Under the pieces are notes generated by a model. That model did not search any database. It saw nothing but the letters and a program-made list of their open reading frames with translations, and had not been told where the DNA came from. DNA of 44,612 nt. It comes from CAZRUA01 sp964603125 (GTDB lineage: Bacteria; Bacteroidota; Bacteroidia; B-17B0; Aurantibacillaceae). The position numbers and the translations under genes were made by a program. Positions 41,977 to 44,612 of the stretch are shown here, in pieces. The first letter of the stretch is position 1, and every line of letters begins with the position of its first letter. Where the stretch lies: contig CAZRUA010000017.1 of assembly GCA_964603125.1 (NCBI GenBank), forward strand, positions 1 to 44,612, in the 5' to 3' direction.

Positions 41977-44612
41977 CTATTTCACAGTAAAACTCAATTC
42001 ACCAACATCCACCACTTGTTTATCTTCATCAAGGCGCAAAGTAATTTCTTTTTTCACTTCGTTGCTTCGACCATAATTGGTGTATAATTCGGCTTGAACA
42101 GTAGTTGGGCCTGTTAAAGTTTGAGTATGATTACCAAATAGGTTTAGTTGCACTTTGTATTTTCCGTTACTACCTTTTTTTACCAAAAATTCTTCGGGAC
42201 CATAACCACCTGTAAAATCCATACTAATGCGACCACCTGCTTTGGTTAGCTTGTTGCTGTAAAAACACTTTTCGCCGCAAGGATCTGTTACCCACAAATC
42301 CATATCACAATTATCGGTGTCCCAGTTTACAATAATGCGTACATCAGTTTCAATGTTTTTTACAAAACGTTTGTCTAGCGAGTCTAAACGCAACATAGGA
42401 TTGTATTTGGTAATGATATGATTTATTTCGTTTAAGGCAATTAACTCAATTTGCGGGAAACGGCTGTCCCAACTGCGATTTACAACTTTACTTAAGTAAT
42501 CTACCGCCAATTGATATTCTTTGTTTTGCTCGTAAGCTAAAGCTAAATCACGGTAAGATTGTGGTTCTTCGGCGCGTATTTTTAAAACTTCTTTAAAGCT
42601 TTCAATCGCTAAATCAATATAATTAAGTTGTTGTAAGCGGTGCGCCATGATGCGCAACAAGGAGTGATTTTCGAGTTCCATTTCCGAAATATTGGACAAC
42701 ACACGTAATGCTTCTTTTTTCAAATCTTGTTTAAAAAAGTAATCCGATACATCTAAAAAGAAAGAAGGTTGACTTTTGTATTGCGGAACTAGTTTTAAAT
42801 AGGTGCTGTAAAGCTCTTCTTTGGGTGTAGCTTTTAGTAATTTTAAGTACAGTGTTTGCGCCGACCAATTATTAAGTTCGATACTAGCATTAGCTTCTTT
42901 GCCTTTAGCTTCATCTTTAAAATCCCAGTTAAAGGTTGTGCCTGCGGCATTGTTTGCAAAAGTGCCACTAGTAAATCCATTAGATGTTGCACCTAAAACG
43001 GGTGCTGTAAACTGAACATTAGCGGGTTCATTAACCGATAGTTCACGCTCGGATTGATTTATAGTAGTTGTTGAATAAGTTGCGCTACCCGATTCTTCGG
43101 TGGTTATTGTAACAGTACTATCCGAAATGGCATTTAGGTTTTTATACTTTTTAGGCAACTCTTTTTGGCATATACTCGAAAAGCTTTTCAAGTACCAACC
43201 CGTATAAAACTCATTGTAAAGATTTAATATTTGTTCCTGATGCTCTTTGTATTTATTACTCGCATCCTTGTTTTGATTGTTAATTGCGGCAAAGTATTCC
43301 TTTTGCATGTTTTCGTTGGGCGGTACTATTTTGTGTTGTATGTAATCTTCAATTCTATCTAGTATTATCAAGGATGTATTACGTGTAACAATCGAAAAGT
43401 CTTTACCTAAGTTTGTAATTGCTTGTTCGTTTTTATCATACATCACGTCCAACTCAGCAATTTTCTTTTGTGCCCACATGCGACTTACTAAATCAGCTTT
43501 GCTATCCGTAGCCGAAATGTTTTTTCCATTGCTTAAGTTTACTTCAACAGTTTTTACTACTTGATTTCCAAAACCAAAATTTAAAATCAGCGATGCATTA
43601 GTGCCTTTTAGTTTTCCGCTCATAGCAAAAGTATTACTGAAATCGCAAGGTAAGCTAGGGTAGCACTCTTCGGCGCCTTTTAGTTGCGCACCTAAAAAGC
43701 GATAAGGTGTTGTTGTTAATCTTTGCACTGCCTGTTGTACACCTAATTCACTGGTATTAATAAAAACTCCATTTGTGCTTTGTGCCACATACTTTAAGTA
43801 CGAAAAATCCGCAATGGCCGATGATGTAATTACCATTACAGGTGTTTTTGAAAGTTTAATTTCTGATTTTCCAAAGTTGGATAATCCATCCGAGCACAAA
43901 ATAATTTCATCGTCTTGACATGCAGTAAAATCAATTGCTCCCAGCTGCGTTCCGCCATCGTAAGTTACTTTGCTTAATTTATTCTTTAAGTTGTTCCAAT
44001 CGCCATTATAAATGGTAAAGTCACTTGAGGTTTCCACATCATTACTAAATGTGTAAAGTTTTATTTTAAGGTTACCAATTTTCTTTATATAAGCTTCTAG
44101 TAATTTTAATTCATCCGCAATTTTTCGGTTGTTGCTCGATAGGGATGCGTCCCAGTATAAAGAAATGCTTTTAGGTAATTTTTTTTCAGCCGTAAACTTC
44201 TCGGGTTGTAATGCAAAATAAAAGAAATCGCCTTTGTTATTCTTTTCAATATATACATTGTTTTGATTTTCGGTTTTAGGTATTTCAAATGCGATGGCTT
44301 GCGTAGGAGTATAATTTTGCATTTTGCTTTGCGCTTTCCAAATGCTTTCAAACTTATCAAAGCTAAAATTAACTACTTCATCACCATACAAGGTGGGTTT
44401 CACTTCTTGTTGCAATACTTCAACATTTACGGCAAAGTTTTCGATGCTTTGATTGTAGTTAAAAGGTAAGTAGTATATGCTGGATGTGGAAGTGTTAATT
44501 AAATCTTGCTCGTAGCTAATAATAAAACGTTTGCTTCCTTTAGCTGGAATAGGATACACGCGTGTGCGGTAATTGCTTCCTTTGGTCCACTCTAATAAAC
44601 CAGGATCTATTT
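41977..44612 (-). CDS. VIT / von Willebrand A / TPR / DUF2135 protein (5' end outside the window)
   Basis: The frame stays open to the right edge; the GTG at 44559 is not the start because the frame continues upstream in a conserved VIT segment (DPGLLEWTKGSNYRTRVYPI). The visible 877 or so residues comprise: the end of a VIT domain; a vWA domain with an intact metal site (DASLSS, GGTQLG, CSDGLS); a long linker; TPR repeats (FFLDVSDYFFKQDLKKEALR, LALAYEQNKEYQLAVDYL); and a C-terminal DUF2135 domain (IVNWDTDNCDMDLWVTDP, GPEEFLVKKGSNGKYKVQL by landmarks). It is probably an envelope protein binding other proteins through the vWA domain. No signal peptide can be seen because the start is missing. 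Confidence 0.9.
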   Translation of the reverse strand, partial: IDPGLLEWTKGSNYRTRVYPIPAKGSKRFIISYEQDLINTSTSSIYYLPFNYNQSIENFAVNVEVLQQEVKPTLYGDEVVNFSFDKFESIWKAQSKMQNYTPTQAIAFEIPKTENQNNVYIEKNNKGDFFYFALQPEKFTAEKKLPKSISLYWDASLSSNNRKIADELKLLEAYIKKIGNLKIKLYTFSNDVETSSDFTIYNGDWNNLKNKLSKVTYDGGTQLGAIDFTACQDDEIILCSDGLSNFGKSEIKLSKTPVMVITSSAIADFSYLKYVAQSTNGVFINTSELGVQQAVQRLTTTPYRFLGAQLKGAEECYPSLPCDFSNTFAMSGKLKGTNASLILNFGFGNQVVKTVEVNLSNGKNISATDSKADLVSRMWAQKKIAELDVMYDKNEQAITNLGKDFSIVTRNTSLIILDRIEDYIQHKIVPPNENMQKEYFAAINNQNKDASNKYKEHQEQILNLYNEFYTGWYLKSFSSICQKELPKKYKNLNAISDSTVTITTEESGSATYSTTTINQSERELSVNEPANVQFTAPVLGATSNGFTSGTFANNAAGTTFNWDFKDEAKGKEANASIELNNWSAQTLYLKLLKATPKEELYSTYLKLVPQYKSQPSFFLDVSDYFFKQDLKKEALRVLSNISEMELENHSLLRIMAHRLQQLNYIDLAIESFKEVLKIRAEEPQSYRDLALAYEQNKEYQLAVDYLSKVVNRSWDSRFPQIELIALNEINHIITKYNPMLRLDSLDKRFVKNIETDVRIIVNWDTDNCDMDLWVTDPCGEKCFYSNKLTKAGGRISMDFTGGYGPEEFLVKKGSNGKYKVQLNLFGNHTQTLTGPTTVQAELYTNYGRSNEVKKEITLRLDEDKQVVDVGELSFTVK

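Noticed and set aside
1..44612. CRISPR arrays, tRNA or rRNA genes, insertion sequences, phage or toxin-antitoxin genes.
   Set aside because: None was found by reading through both strands; the only repeats are coding repeats in surface proteins.

Overview
The window is a compact, AT-rich chromosome segment from a member of the Bacteroidota (Flavobacteriales/Sphingobacteriales-like). Evidence: three proteins with a type IX secretion (T9SS) type-B C-terminal sorting domain, PorP/SprF and GldN family members, a TonB receptor/DUF4249 pair, and Bacteroidota-type promoters (TTG-N19-21-TAnnTTTG) at several starts with no Shine-Dalgarno usage. No rRNA, tRNA, CRISPR array, insertion sequence or phage gene was seen, and no gene-free stretch exceeds 300 bases.

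Left part (1-11972): the end of an unknown protein; ribF with a leucine-rich-repeat secreted protein starting inside its stop codon; a PaaG-type enoyl-CoA hydratase/isomerase; a large repeat-rich T9SS cargo protein; a YbfF-like esterase; a probably very highly expressed OmpA/TPR lipoprotein with its own terminator; and a TonB receptor plus DUF4249 lipoprotein pair. Middle (11962-21663): a three-gene surface-glycan cluster (GT4 glycosyltransferase, Wzx-like flippase, polysialyltransferase-like enzyme) on the minus strand; a secreted unknown and an orphan GldN-like protein; a three-gene BtuFCD/FhuDBC-type importer; and a YiiX-like papain-fold hydrolase.

Next (21682-33890): an operon of two more T9SS type-B cargo proteins, one with a choice-of-anchor L domain; an M20 dipeptidase with a LEA-type lipoprotein; a sigma factor/membrane protein/glucosaminidase-LysM operon; a luciferase-like oxidoreductase; and a PorP/SprF protein with a Tat-like-signal extradiol dioxygenase.

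Right part (33892-44612) holds the most interesting genes. An ECF sigma factor is translationally coupled to a membrane protein whose outer part is a GldJ/GldK-like formylglycine-generating-enzyme fold without the catalytic cysteines, which looks like an anti-sigma factor built on a T9SS-type domain. Beside it are a divergent PorP-like barrel and a MuiA/DUF4139 protein. Then comes a SiaABC-like phospho-switch: a protein with two SiaB-type kinase domains in tandem, a SiaC (DUF1987) phosphoprotein, and a convergent membrane SpoIIE/PP2C phosphatase with a secreted-side domain. No diguanylate cyclase is seen, so the output is unknown. The window ends in a truncated VIT/vWA/TPR/DUF2135 protein.
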